From NCBI GenBank assembly GCA_947579665.1, contig CANPUZ010000059.1, positions 248,001 through 312,000 of the forward strand: 64,000 nucleotides of DNA, in the 5' to 3' direction. Positions 25,215-39,300 of this stretch are shown here, one piece after another. The DNA comes from Sympetrum striolatum. Its lineage: Eukaryota > Arthropoda > Insecta > Odonata > Libellulidae. A program made the translations under genes and the position numbers. The first letter of the stretch is position 1. Every line of letters begins with the position of its first letter. The notes below the pieces were generated by a model that saw only the letters and a list, made by a program, of their open reading frames with translations, was not told where the DNA came from and ran no database searches.

Positions 25215-28200
25215 TACCGAAAAAAGGGACGAAAATGGATAATTTGAGCGAAATTTTTATTTTTTTCCTCAATTTACTCGTTTTTCTTCATCATTTTATC
25301 ACGAAATTACCGAAAAAATGGACGAAAACGGAAAATTTTAGCGAAAATTTATTTTTTTCCTCTATTTACTCGATTTTTTCCTCATTTAATGACGTAATTA
25401 CCGAAAAAAGGGATGAAAACGGATAATTTTAGCGAAATTTTTATTTTCTACCTCTATTTACCCGTTTTTTTCCTCATTTTATGACGTAATTACCGAAAAG
25501 AATGACGAACATGGATAATTTTAGCAAAATATCTATTTTTTCCTCTATTTACTCTTTTTTTATCCTCATTTTATGACGAAATTACCGAAAAAAGGGTCGA
25601 TATCGGATAATTTTAGCGAAATTTCTATTTTTTCCTCTATTTACTCGTCCTTTTACCTCATTTTATGACGAAATTACCGGAAAAATGGCCGAAAACGGAT
25701 AACTTTCGCGAAATTTCTATTTTTTCCTCTATGTACTCGTTTTTTTTTCCTCATTATATGACGAAATTACAGAAAAAAGGGCCGAAAACGGATAATTTTA
25801 GTGAAAATTTTATTTTTTTTTCTCTATTTACTCGTTCTTTTTCTTCATTTTATGACGATTTTACCAAAAAAAGGGACGAAAACGGATAATTTTAGCGAAA
25901 TTTCTATTTTTTCCTCTATTTATTCGTTTTTTCCTCATTTTATGACGAAATTACCGAAAAAAGGGACGAAAACGGATATTTTAGCGAAATTTCTATTTTT
26001 TCCTCTATTTACTCGTTTTTTACCTCATTTTATGACGTAATTACCGAAAAAAATGACGAAAATGGATAATTTTAGCAAAATATCTATTTTTTCCTCTATT
26101 AACTCTTTTTTTTCCTCATTTTATGACGAAATTACCGAAAAAAGGGACGAAAACGGATAATTTTAGCGAAATTTCTATTTTTTCCTCTATTTACCCGTTT
26201 TTTTCCTTATTTTATGACGAAATTACCGAAAAAAGGGCCGAAAACGGATAATTTTAGCAAAATTTCTATTTTTTCCTCTATTTACTGGTCCTTTTACCTC
26301 ATTTTATGACGAAATTACCGAAAAATGGCCGAGAACGGATAACTTTCGCGAAATTTCTATTTTTTCCTCTATGTACTCGTTTTTTTCCTCATTATATGAC
26401 GAAATTACAGAAAAAAGGGCCGAAAACGGATAATTTTAGTGAAATTTTTATTTTTTTTTCTCTATTTACTCGTTTTTTTTCCTCATTTTATGACGATTTT
26501 ACCAAAAGAAGGGACGAAAATGGATAATTTTAGCGAAATTTCTATTTTTTCCTCTATTTACTCGTTTTTTCCTCATTTTATGACGAAATTACCGAAAAAA
26601 GGGACGAAAACGGACAATTTTAGCGAAATTTCTATTTTTTCCTCAATTTGCTCGTTTTTTTTCCTCAATTTACTCGTTTTTCTTCATCATTTTATCACGA
26701 AATTACCGAAAAAAGGGACGAAAACGGATAATTTTAACGAAATTTCTATTTTTTTCCTCTATTTACTCGATTTTTTTCTTCATTTTAGGACGAAATTACC
26801 GAAAAAAGGGACGAAAACGGATAATTTTATCGAAATTACTCCTTTTTTCCTCTATTTGCTCGTTTTTTTTCTTCATTTTATCACGAAATTACCGAAAAAA
26901 GGGACGAAATCGGATAATTTTAGCGAAATTTCTATTTTTTCCTCTTTTTACCCGTTTTTTCCTCATTTTATGACTAAATTACCGAAAAAAGGGCCGAAAA
27001 CGGATAATTTTAGCGAAATTTCTATATTTTCCTTTATTTACTCCATTTTTTCTCATTTTATGACGAAATTACCGAAAAAAGGGTCGATATCGGATAATTT
27101 TAGCGAAATTTCTATTTTTTCCTCTATTTACTCGTCCTTTTTCCTCATTTTATGACGAAATAACCGAAAAAATGGCCGAAAACGGATAATTTTCGAGAAA
27201 TTTCTATTTTTCCTCTATTTACTCGTTTTTTTTCCTCATTATATGACGAAATTACAGAAAAAAGGGCCGAAAACGGTTAATTTTAGCGAAATTTCTATTT
27301 TTTCCTCTATTAACTCGTTTTTTCCTTATCTTATGACGAAATTACCGAAAAACGGACGAAAACGGATAATTTTAGCGAAATTTCTATTTTTTCCTCAATT
27401 TGCTCGTTTTTTTTCCTCATTTTATGAAGAAATTACCGAAAAAAGGGACGAAAAAGGATAATTTTAGCGAAATTTTTATTTTTTTCCTCTATTTACTCGT
27501 TTTTTTTCATCATTTTATGACGAAATTACCGTAAAAAGGGACGAAAACGGAGAATTTTAGCGAAATTTTTATTTTTTTCCTCAATTTACTAATTTTTCTT
27601 CATCATTTTGTCACGAAATTACCGAAAAAGGGACAAAAACGGATAATTTTAGCGAAATTTCTATTTTTTTCCTCCATTTGCTCGTTTTTTTTCTTCATTT
27701 TATGACGAAATTACCGTAAAAAGGGACGAAAACAGATAATTTTAGCGAAATTTTTATTTTTTTCCTCAATTTACTAGTTTTTCTTCATCATTTTATCACG
27801 AAATTACCGAAAAAAGGGACGATAACGGATAATTTTAGCGAAATTTCTATTTTTTCCTCAACTCGTTTTTTTTCCTCATTTTATGTCGAAATTACCGAAA
27901 AAACGGACGAAAACGGATAATTTTAACGAAATTTTTTTTTTTCCTCTATTTACTCGTTTTTTCCTCATTTCATGACGAAATTACCGAAAAAAGGGACGAA
28001 AACGGATAATTTTAGCGAAATTTCTATTTTTTTCCTCTATATGCTCGTTTTTTTCTTCATTTTATGACGAAATTACCGGAAAAAGGGACGAAAACGGATA
28101 ATTTTAGCGAAATTTCTATTTTTTTCCTGTATTTACTCGATTTTTTTCCACATTTTATGACGAAATTACCGAATAAAGGGACGAAAACGGTAAATTTTAG

Positions 28201-28880
28201 CGAAATTTTAAATTTTTTCCTCTATTTACTCGATTATTTTCCTCATTTGATGACGTAATTACGAAAAAAAATGATGAAAACAGATAATTTTAGCGAAATT
28301 TTTATTTTTTCCTCTATTTGCTCGTTTTTTTTTCATTTCATGACGAAATTACCGAAAAAAGGGACGAAAACGGATAATTTTATCGAAATTTCTATTTTTT
28401 CCCTCTATTTGCTTGTTTTTTTTTTTTTTCTTCATTATATGACGAAATTTCCGAAAAAAGGGACGAAAACGGATAATTTTTGCGAAATTTTTATTTTTTT
28501 CCTCAATTTACTCGTTTTTCTTCATCATTTTATCACAAAATTAACGAAAAAAGGGACGATAACGGTTAATTTTAGCGAAATTTCTATTTTTTCCTTTATT
28601 TACTCCATTTTTTCTCATTTTATGACGAAATTACCGAAAAAAGGGTGGATATCAGATAATTTTAGCGAAATTTTTATTTTTTTTTCAATTTAGTCGTTTT
28701 TTTCCTCATTTTATGTCGAAATTAACGATATTAAGGACGAAAACGGATAATTTTTGCGAAATTTCTATTTTTTCCTCAATTTACTCGTTTTTTTCCTCAT
28801 TTTATGACGAAATTACCGATAAAAGGGACGAAAACGGATAATTTTAGCGAAATTTCTATTATTTCCTCTATTAACTCGTT
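25215..28880 (+). repeat. ~3.7 kb block, copy 2
   Basis: Copy of 19523-23618 with about 450 bp deleted. The deletion junction lies near 26641-26670, where a CTCAATTTGCTCG end is joined directly to TTCCTCAATTTACTCG, leaving a partial monomer. Its right end follows 24.2-25.1 kb more closely than 23.6 kb. Confidence 0.82.
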
Positions 28881-30973
28881 TTTTTCCACATTTTATGGCG
28901 AAATTACCGAAAAAAGGGACGAAAATGGATAATTTTAGCGAAATTTTTATTTTTTCCTCAATTTACTCGTTTGTCTTCATCATTTTATCACGAAATTACC
29001 AAAAAAAAGGGATTTAAACGGATAATTTTAGTGAAATTTCAATTTTTTTCTCTATTTACTCGTTTTTTTCCTCATTTTATGACGAAATTACCAAAAAAGG
29101 GACGGTAACGGATAATTTTAGCGAAATTTTTATTTTTTTCTTCAATTTACTCGTTTTTTTTCCTCATTTTATGACGGAATTACCGAAAAAAGGGACGGTA
29201 ACGGATAATTTTAGTGAAATTTCTATTTTTTCCTCTATTTACTCGTTTTTTTTCCTCATTTAATGTCGATATTACCGAAAAAAAGGATCGAAAACGGATA
29301 ATTTAATCGAAAGTTTTATTTTTTCCTCTATTTGCTCGTTTTTTTTTCATTTCATGACGAAATTACCGAAAAAAGGGACGAAATCGGATAATTTTTGTGA
29401 AATTTTTATTTTTTTCCTCAATTTACTCGTTTTTCTTCATCATTTTATCACGAAATTACCGAAAAAAGGGACGATAACGGATAATTTTAGCGAAATTTCT
29501 ATTTACCTCTATTTACCTGTTTTTTTCCTCATTTTATGACGAAATTACCGAAAAAAGGGCCGAAAACGGATAATTTTAACGAAATTTCTATTTTTTTTTC
29601 AATTTAGTCATTTTTTTTCCTCATTTTATGTCGAAATTAACGTTAAAAAGGACGAAAACGGATAATTTTTGCGAAATTGCTATTCTTCCTCTATTAACTC
29701 GTTTTTTTCCTCATTTTATATCGAAATTACCGAAAAAAGGGACGAAAACGGATAATTTTATCGAAATTTTTATTTTTTTCCTCTATTTAGTCGTTTTTTT
29801 TTCTCATTTTCAGACGAAATTACCAGAAAAAGGGACGAAAATGGATAATTTTAGCGAAATTTCAATTTTTTTCCTCTATTTACTCGTTTTTTTTCCTCAT
29901 TTTATGACGAAATTACCGAAAAAAGGGACGATAACGGATAATTTTAGCGAAATTTCTATTTTTGTCCTCTATTTACTCGATTTTTTTCCTCATTTTACGA
30001 CGAAATAACCGAAAAAAGGGACGAAAATGGATAATTTTAGCAAAATATCTATTTTTTCCTCTATTTACTCTTTTTTTTCCTCATTTTATGACGAAATTAC
30101 CGAAAAAAGGCCGAAAACGGATAATTTTAGCGAAATTTCTATTTTTTCCTTTATTTACTCCATTTTTTCTCATTTTATGACGAAATTACCGAAAAAAGGG
30201 TCGATATCGGATAATTTTAGCGAAATTTCTATTTTTCCTCTATTTACTCGTCCTTTTACCTCATTTTATGACGAAATTACCGGAAAAATGGCCGAAAACG
30301 GATAACTTTCGCGAAATTTCTATTTTTTCCTCTATGTACTCGTTTTTTTTCCTCATTATATGACGAAATTACAGAAAAAAGGGCCGAAAACGGATAATTT
30401 TAGCGAAATTTTTATTTTTTTTTCTCTATTTACTCGTTTTTTTTCTTCATTTTATGACGATTTTACCAAAAAAAGGGACGAAAACGGATAATTTTAGCGA
30501 AATTTCTATTTTTTCCTCTATTTATTCGTTTTTTCCTCATTTTATGACGAAATTACCGAAAAAAGGGACGAAAACGGATAATTTTAGCGAAATTTCTATT
30601 TTTTCCTCTATTTACTCGTTTTTTTCCGCATTTTATGACGTAATTACCGAAAAAAATGACGAAAATGGATAATTTTAGCAAAATATCTATTTTTTCCTCT
30701 ATTTACTCTTTTTTTTCCTCATTTTATGACGAAATTACCGAAAAAAGGGACGAAAACGGATAATTTTAGCGAAATTTCTATTTTTTCCTCTATTTACCCG
30801 TTTTTTTCCTCATTTTATGACGAAATTACCGAAAAAAGGGCCGAAAACGGATAATTTTAGCGAAATTTCTTTTTTTTCCTTTATTTACTCCATTTTTTCT
30901 CATTTTATGACGAAATTACCGAAAAAACGGTCGATATCGGATAATTTTAGCGAAATTTCTATTTTTTCCTCTA
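28881..30973 (+). repeat. Type I monomers, relatives of the B and C blocks
   Basis: About 23 monomers. 29141-29390 recurs at 36481-36730 (offset 7,340; rare TAATGTCGATATTACC and AAAAGGATCG). 29600-30973 recurs at about 37580-38857 (offset 7,980, then 7,884), and parts equal the C block. It contains the GATTTAAACGG variant near 29012. Confidence 0.8.
30544..30634 (+). repeat. Representative type I monomer, subtype A (91 bp)
   Basis: A copy close to the consensus. It begins ATGACGAAATTACCG, carries GGGACGAAAACGG, the conserved core CGGATAATTTTAGCGAAATT, then CTATTTTTTCCTCTATTTAC and ends in a T-tract plus CATTTT. Subtype A is recognised by CCTCTATTT in the second half. It is usually followed by a monomer that starts ATGACG. 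Confidence 0.9.
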
Positions 30974-33729
30974 TTTACTCGTCCTTTTACCTCATTTTAT
31001 GACGAAATTACCGAAAAATGGCCGAGAACGGATAACTTTCGCGAAATTTCTATTTTTTCCTCTATGTACTCGTTTTTTTTCCTCATTATATGACGAAATT
31101 ACAGAAAAAAGGGCCGAAAACGGATAATTTTAGCGAAATTTTTATTTTTTTTTCTCTATTTACTCGTTTTTTTTCCTCATTTTATGACGATTTTACCAAA
31201 AGAAGGGACGAAAACGGATAATTTTAGCGAAATTTCTATTTTTTCCTCTATTTACTCGTTTTTTCCTCATTTTATGACGAAATTACCGAAAAAAGGGACG
31301 AAAACGGATACTTTTAGCGAAATTTCTATTTTTTCCTCAATTTGCTCGTTTTTTTTCCTCATTTTATGAAGAAATTACCGAAAAAAGGGACGAAAAAGGA
31401 AAGTTTTAGCGAAATTTTTTATTTTTTTTCTCTATTTACCCGTTTTTTTCCACATTTTATGGCGAAATTACCGAAAAAAGGGACGAAAATGGATAATTTT
31501 AGCGAAATTTTTATTTTTTCCTCAATTTACTCGTTTTTCTTCATCATTTTATCACGAAATTACCAAAAAAAAGGGACGACAACGGATAATTTTAACGAAA
31601 TTTCTATTTTTTTCCTTTATTTACTCGATTTTTTTCCACATTTTATGTCGAAATTACCGAATAAAGGAACAAAAACGGATAATTTTAGCGAAATTTTAAT
31701 TTTTTTCCTCTATTTACTCGATATTTTTCCTCATTTTATGAAGTAATTACCGAAAAAAGGGATTTAAACGGATAATTTTAGTGAAATTTCAATTTTTTCT
31801 CTATTTACTCGTTTTTTTCCTCATTTTATGACGAAATTACCAAAAAAGGGACGGTAACGGATAATTTTAGCGAAATTTTTATTTTTTCCTTCAATTTACT
31901 CGTTTTTTTTCCTCATTTTATGACGGAATTACCGAAAAAAGGGACGATAACGGATAATTTTAGCGAAATTTCTATTTACCTCTATTTACCCGTTTTTTTC
32001 CTCATTTTATGACGAAATTACCGAAAAAAGGGCCGAAAACGGATAATTTTAACGAAATTTCTATTTTTTCCTTTATTTACTCCATTTTTTCTCATTTTAT
32101 GACGAAATTACCGAAAAAAGGGTCGATATCGGATAATTTTAGCGAAATTTTTATTTTTTTTTCAATTTAGTCATTTTTTTTCCTCATTTTATGTCGAAAT
32201 TAACGTTAAAAAGGACGAAAACGGATAATTTTTGCGAAATTTCTATTTTTCCTCTATTAACTCGTTTTTTTCCTCATTTTATATCGAAATTACCGAAAAA
32301 AGGGACGAAAACGGATAATTTTATCGAAATTTTTATTTTTTTCCTGTATTTAGTCGTTTTTTTTTCTCATTTTAAGACGAAATTACCGGAAAAAGGGACG
32401 AAAATGGATAATTTTAGCGAAATTTCAATTTTTTTCCTCTATTTACTCGTTTTTTTTCCTCATTTTATGACGAAATTACCGAAAAAAGGGACGATAACGG
32501 ATAATTTTAGCGAAATTTCTATTTTTGTCCTCTATTTACTCGATTTTTTTCCTCATTTTACGACGAAATAACCGAAAAAAGGGACGAAAATGGATAATTT
32601 TAGCAAAATATCTATTTTTTCCTCTATTTACTCTTTTTTTTCCTCATTTTATGACGAAATTACCGAAAAAAGGCCGAAAACGGATAATTTTAGCGAAATT
32701 TCTATTTTTTCCTTTATTTACTCCATTTTTTCTCATTTTATGACGAAATTACCGAAAAAAGGGTCGATATCGGATAATTTTAGCGAAATTTCTATTTTTT
32801 CCTCTATTTACTCGTCCTTTTACCTCATTTTATGACGAAATTACCGAAAAATGGCCGAGAACGGATAACTTTCGCGAAATTTCTATTTTTTCCTCTATGT
32901 ACTCGTTTTTTTTCCTCATTATATGACGAAATTACAGAAAAAAGGGCCGAAAACGGATAATTTTAGCGAAATTTTTATTTTTTTTTCTCTATTTACTCGT
33001 TTTTTTTCCTCATTTTATGACGATTTTACCAAAAGAAGGGACGAAAACGGATAATTTTAGCGAAATTTCTATTTTTTCCTCTATTTACTCGTTTTTTCCT
33101 CATTTTATGACGAAATTACCGAAAAAAGGGACGAAAACGGATAATTTTAGCGAAATTTCTATTTTTTCCTCAATTTGCTCGTTTTTTTTCCTCATTTTAT
33201 GAAGAAATTACCGAAAAAAGGGACGAAAAAGGAAAGTTTTAGCGAAATTTTTTATTTTTTTTTCTCTATTTACCCGTTTTTTTCCACATTTTATGGCGAA
33301 ATTACCGAAGAAAGGGACGAAAATGGATAATTTTCGCGAAATTTTTATTTTTTCCTCAATTTACTCGTTTTTCTTCATCATTTTATCACGAAATTACCAA
33401 AAAAAAGGGACGACAACGGATAATTTTAACGAAATTTCTATTTTTTTCCTTTATTTACTCGATTTTTTTCCACATTTTATGTCGAAATTACCGAATAAAG
33501 GAACAAAAACGGATAATTTTAGCGAAATTTTAATTTTTTTCCTCTATTTACTCGATATTTTTCCTCATTTTATGAAGTAATTACCGAAAAAAGGGATTTA
33601 AACGGATAATTTTAGTGAAATTTCAATTTTTTTCTCTATTTACTCGTTTTTTTCCTCATTTTATGACGAAATTACCAAAAAAGGGACGGTAACGGATAAT
33701 TTTAGCGAAATTTTTATTTTTTCCTTCAA
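30974..33729 (+). repeat. 2,756 bp higher-order repeat unit B-C-B, copy 1
   Basis: About 30 monomers made of sub-blocks B (30974-31896, 923 bp), C (31897-32806, 910 bp) and B' (32807-33729, 923 bp). B and B' differ at fixed sites: GGATACTTTTAGCG in B against GGATAATTTTAGCG in B', CCGAAAAAAGGG against CCGAAGAAAGGG, TTTTAGCG against TTTTCGCG, and one T in a tract. The whole unit repeats from 33730. Confidence 0.93.
31897..32806 (+). repeat. C sub-block of the B-C-B unit (910 bp)
   Basis: Ten monomers: ATGACGGAATTACC, TTACCTCTATTTACCC, GGGCCG, TCGATATCGG, GTCGAAATTAACGTTAAAAA, TCAATTTTTTTCC, TTTTTGTCCTC, TTTTACGACGAAATAACC, GCAAAATATC, AAAAAAGGCCG. Repeated at 34653-35562; related sequences lie at about 29.6-30.2, 36.75-37.1 and 37.4-38.2 kb. 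Confidence 0.88.
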
Positions 33730-36485
33730 TTTACTCGTCCTTTTACCTCATTTTATGACGAAATTACCGAAAAATGGCCGAGAACGGATAACTTTCGCGA
33801 AATTTCTATTTTTTCCTCTATGTACTCGTTTTTTTTCCTCATTATATGACGAAATTACAGAAAAAAGGGCCGAAAACGGATAATTTTAGCGAAATTTTTA
33901 TTTTTTTTTCTCTATTTACTCGTTTTTTTTCCTCATTTTATGACGATTTTACCAAAAGAAGGGACGAAAACGGATAATTTTAGCGAAATTTCTATTTTTT
34001 CCTCTATTTACTCGTTTTTTCCTCATTTTATGACGAAATTACCGAAAAAAGGGACGAAAACGGATACTTTTAGCGAAATTTCTATTTTTTCCTCAATTTG
34101 CTCGTTTTTTTTCCTCATTTTATGAAGAAATTACCGAAAAAAGGGACGAAAAAGGAAAGTTTTAGCGAAATTTTTTATTTTTTTTCTCTATTTACCCGTT
34201 TTTTTCCACATTTTATGGCGAAATTACCGAAAAAAGGGACGAAAATGGATAATTTTAGCGAAATTTTTATTTTTTCCTCAATTTACTCGTTTTTCTTCAT
34301 CATTTTATCACGAAATTACCAAAAAAAAGGGACGACAACGGATAATTTTAACGAAATTTCTATTTTTTTCCTTTATTTACTCGATTTTTTTCCACATTTT
34401 ATGTCGAAATTACCGAATAAAGGAACAAAAACGGATAATTTTAGCGAAATTTTAATTTTTTTCCTCTATTTACTCGATATTTTTCCTCATTTTATGAAGT
34501 AATTACCGAAAAAAGGGATTTAAACGGATAATTTTAGTGAAATTTCAATTTTTTCTCTATTTACTCGTTTTTTTCCTCATTTTATGACGAAATTACCAAA
34601 AAAGGGACGGTAACGGATAATTTTAGCGAAATTTTTATTTTTTCCTTCAATTTACTCGTTTTTTTTCCTCATTTTATGACGGAATTACCGAAAAAAGGGA
34701 CGATAACGGATAATTTTAGCGAAATTTCTATTTACCTCTATTTACCCGTTTTTTTCCTCATTTTATGACGAAATTACCGAAAAAAGGGCCGAAAACGGAT
34801 AATTTTAACGAAATTTCTATTTTTTCCTTTATTTACTCCATTTTTTCTCATTTTATGACGAAATTACCGAAAAAAGGGTCGATATCGGATAATTTTAGCG
34901 AAATTTTTATTTTTTTTTCAATTTAGTCATTTTTTTTCCTCATTTTATGTCGAAATTAACGTTAAAAAGGACGAAAACGGATAATTTTTGCGAAATTTCT
35001 ATTTTTCCTCTATTAACTCGTTTTTTTCCTCATTTTATATCGAAATTACCGAAAAAAGGGACGAAAACGGATAATTTTATCGAAATTTTTATTTTTTTCC
35101 TGTATTTAGTCGTTTTTTTTTCTCATTTTAAGACGAAATTACCGGAAAAAGGGACGAAAATGGATAATTTTAGCGAAATTTCAATTTTTTTCCTCTATTT
35201 ACTCGTTTTTTTTCCTCATTTTATGACGAAATTACCGAAAAAAGGGACGATAACGGATAATTTTAGCGAAATTTCTATTTTTGTCCTCTATTTACTCGAT
35301 TTTTTTCCTCATTTTACGACGAAATAACCGAAAAAAGGGACGAAAATGGATAATTTTAGCAAAATATCTATTTTTTCCTCTATTTACTCTTTTTTTTCCT
35401 CATTTTATGACGAAATTACCGAAAAAAGGCCGAAAACGGATAATTTTAGCGAAATTTCTATTTTTTCCTTTATTTACTCCATTTTTTCTCATTTTATGAC
35501 GAAATTACCGAAAAAAGGGTCGATATCGGATAATTTTAGCGAAATTTCTATTTTTTCCTCTATTTACTCGTCCTTTTACCTCATTTTATGACGAAATTAC
35601 CGAAAAATGGCCGAGAACGGATAACTTTCGCGAAATTTCTATTTTTTCCTCTATGTACTCGTTTTTTTTCCTCATTATATGACGAAATTACAGAAAAAAG
35701 GGCCGAAAACGGATAATTTTAGCGAAATTTTTATTTTTTTTTCTCTATTTACTCGTTTTTTTTCCTCATTTTATGACGATTTTACCAAAAGAAGGGACGA
35801 AAACGGATAATTTTAGCGAAATTTCTATTTTTTCCTCTATTTACTCGTTTTTTCCTCATTTTATGACGAAATTACCGAAAAAAGGGACGAAAACGGATAA
35901 TTTTAGCGAAATTTCTATTTTTTCCTCAATTTGCTCGTTTTTTTTCCTCATTTTATGAAGAAATTACCGAAAAAAGGGACGAAAAAGGAAAGTTTTAGCG
36001 AAATTTTTTATTTTTTTTTCTCTATTTACCCGTTTTTTTCCACATTTTATGGCGAAATTACCGAAGAAAGGGACGAAAATGGATAATTTTCGCGAAATTT
36101 TTATTTTTTCCTCAATTTACTCGTTTTTCTTCATCATTTTATCACGAAATTACCAAAAAAAAGGGACGACAACGGATAATTTTAACGAAATTTCTATTTT
36201 TTTCCTTTATTTACTCGATTTTTTTCCACATTTTATGTCGAAATTACCGAATAAAGGAACAAAAACGGATAATTTTAGCGAAATTTTAATTTTTTTCCTC
36301 TATTTACTCGATATTTTTCCTCATTTTATGAAGTAATTACCGAAAAAAGGGATTTAAACGGATAATTTTAGTGAAATTTCAATTTTTTTCTCTATTTACT
36401 CGTTTTTTTCCTCATTTTATGACGAAATTACCAAAAAAGGGACGGTAACGGATAATTTTAGCGAAATTTTTATTTTTTCCTTCAA
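33730..36485 (+). repeat. 2,756 bp higher-order repeat unit B-C-B, copy 2
   Basis: A tandem copy of 30974-33729. It keeps the B/B' differences in the same positions (GGATACTTTT near 34062, GGATAATTTT near 35897, CCGAAGAAAGGG near 36061), so the whole three-part unit was duplicated. I noticed no difference between the two units in the stretches I compared. Confidence 0.93.
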
Positions 36486-39300
36486 TTTACTCGTTTTTTT
36501 TCCTCATTTTATGACGGAATTACCGAAAAAAGGGACGGTAACGGATAATTTTAGTGAAATTTCTATTTTTTCCTCTATTTACTCGTTTTTTTTCCTCATT
36601 TAATGTCGATATTACCGAAAAAAAGGATCGAAAACGGATAATTTAATCGAAAGTTTTATTTTTTCCTCTATTTGCTCGTTTTTTTTTCATTTCATGACGA
36701 AATTACCGAAAAAAGGGACGAAATCGGATAATTTTAGCGAAATTTCAATTTTTTTCCTCTATTTACTCGTTTTTTTTTCATTTTATGACGAAATTACCGA
36801 AAAAAGGGACGATAACGGATAATTTTAGCGAAATTTCTATTTTTGTCCTCTATTTACTCGATTTTTTTCCTCATTTTACGACGAAATAACCGAAAAAAGG
36901 GACGAAAATGGATAATTTTAGCAAAATATCTATTTTTTCCTCTATTTACTCTTTTTTTTCCTCATTTTATGACGAAATTACCGAAAAAAGGCCGAAAACG
37001 GATAATTTTAGCGAAATTTCTATTTTTTCCTTTATTTACTCCATTTTTTCTCATTTTATGACGAAATTACCGAAAAAAGGGTCGATATCGGATAATTTTA
37101 GCGAAATTTCTATTTTTTTCCTCTATTTACTCGTCCTTTTACCTCATTTTATGACGAAATTACCGGAAAAATGGCCGAAAACGGATAACTTTCGCGAAAT
37201 TTCTATTTTTTCTTCTATGTACTCGTTTTTTTTCCTCATTATATGACGAAATTACAGAAAAAAGGGCCGAGAACGGATAATTTTAGCGAAATTTTTATTT
37301 TTTTTCCTCAATTTACTCGTTTTTCTTCATCATTTTATCACGAAATTACCGAAAAAAGGGACGATAACGGATAATTTTAGCGAAATTTCTATTTACCTCT
37401 ATTTACCCGTTTTTTTCCTCATTTTATGACGAAATTACCGAAAAAAGGGCCGAAAACGGATAATTTTAACGAAATTTCTATTTTTTCCTTTATTTACTCC
37501 ATTTTTTCTCATTTTATGACGAAATTACCGAAAAAAGGGTTTATATCGGATAATTTTAGCGAAATTTTTATTTTTTTTTCAATTTAGTCATTTTTTTTCC
37601 TCATTTTATGACGAAATTAACGTTAAAAAGGACGAAAACGGATAATTTTTGCGAAATTTCTATTCTTCCTCTATTAACTCGTTTTTTTCCTCATTTTATA
37701 TCGAAATTACCGAAAAAAGGGACGAAAACGGATAATTTTATCGAAATTTTTATTTTTTTCCTCTATTTAGTCGTTTTTTTTCTCATTTTCAGACGAAATT
37801 ACCGGAAAAAGGGACGAAAATGGATAATTTTAGCGAAATTTCAATTTTTTTCCTCTATTTACTCGTTTTTTTTCCTCATTTTATGACAAAATTACCGAAA
37901 AAAGGGACGATAACGGATAATTTTAGCGAAATTTCTATTTTTGTCCTCTATTTACTCGATTTTTTTCCTCATTTTACGACGAAATAACCGAAAAAAGGGA
38001 CGAAAATGGATAATTTTAGCAAAATATCTATTTTTTCCTCTATTTACTCTTTTTTTTCCTCATTTTATGACGAAATTACCGAAAAAAGGCCGAAAACGGA
38101 TAATTTTAGCGAAATTTCTATTTTTTCCTTTATTTACTCCATTTTTTCTCATTTTATGACGAAATTACCGAAAAAAGGGTCGATATCGGATAATTTTAGC
38201 GAAATTTCTATTTTTTCCTCTATTTACTCGTCCTTTTACCTCATTTTATGACGAAATTACCGGAAAAATGGCCGAAAACGGATAACTTTCGCGAAATTTC
38301 TATTTTTTCTTCTATGTACTCGTTTTTTTCCTCATTATATGACGAAATTACAGAAAAAAGGGACGAAAACGGATAATTTTAGCGAAATTTCTATTTTTTC
38401 CTCTATTTATTCGTTTTTTCCTCATTTTATGACGAAATTACCGAAAAAGGGACGAAAACGGATAATTTTAGCGAAATTTCTATTTTTTCCTCTATTTACT
38501 CGTTTTTTTCCTCATTTTATGACGTAATTACCGAAAAAAATGACGAAAATGGATAATTTTAGCAAAATATCAATTTTTTCCTCTATTTACTCTTTTTTTT
38601 CCTCATTTTATGACGAAATTACCGAAAAAAGGGACGAAAACGGATAATTTTAGCGAAATTTCTATTTTTTCCTCTATTTACCCGTTTTTTTCCTCATTTT
38701 ATGACGAAATTACCGAAAAAAGGGCCGAAAACGGATAATTTTAGCGAAATTTCTTTTTTTTCCTTTATTTACTCCATTTTTTCTCATTTTATGACGAAAT
38801 TACCGAAAAAAGGGTCGATATCGGATAATTTTAGCGAAATTTCTATTTTTTCCTCTATTTACTCGTCCTTTTACCTCATTTTATGACGAAATTACCGAAA
38901 AATGGCCGAGAACGGATAACTTTCGCGAAATTTCTATTTTTTCCTCTATGTACTCGTTTTTTTTCCTCATTATATGACGAAATTACAAAAAAAAGGGCCG
39001 AAAACGGATAATTTTAGCGAAATTTTTATTTTTTTTTCTCTATTTACTCGTTTTTTTTCCTCATTTTATGACGATTTTACCAAAAGAAGGGACGAAAACG
39101 GATAATTTTAGCGAAATTTCTATTTTTTCCTCAATTTGCTCGTTTTTTCCTTATCTTATGACGAAATTACCGAAAAAAGGGACGAAAACGGATAATTTTA
39201 GCGAAATTTCTATTTTTTCCTCAATTTGCTCGTTTTTTTTCCTCATTTTATGAAGAAATTACCGAAAAAAGGGACGAAAAAGGATAATTTTAGCGAAATT
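36486..39300 (+). repeat. Type I monomers, further relatives of B and C
   Basis: About 31 monomers. A C-type segment (GTCCTC, ACGACGAAATAACC, GCAAAATATC, GGCCG) occurs at about 36840-37100 and again at 37938-38200 (offset 1,098). 38.3-39.25 kb repeats about 30.4-31.37 kb at an offset of 7,884. Confidence 0.82.

Noticed and set aside
26439..27155. Longest open frame in the window (238 codons, plus strand), and more than a hundred frames of 60-194 codons
   Set aside because: They are translations of the satellite (MTKLPKKGTKTDNFSEIS, SIYSFF and frame-shifted versions RNYRKKGRKR and DEITEKRDENG). The monomer is mostly not a multiple of three, so the frame changes with every copy. Long frames arise only where neighbours are 90 or 93 bp. 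Copies differ by single-base runs that would break any protein. No domain or codon-level constraint is visible.
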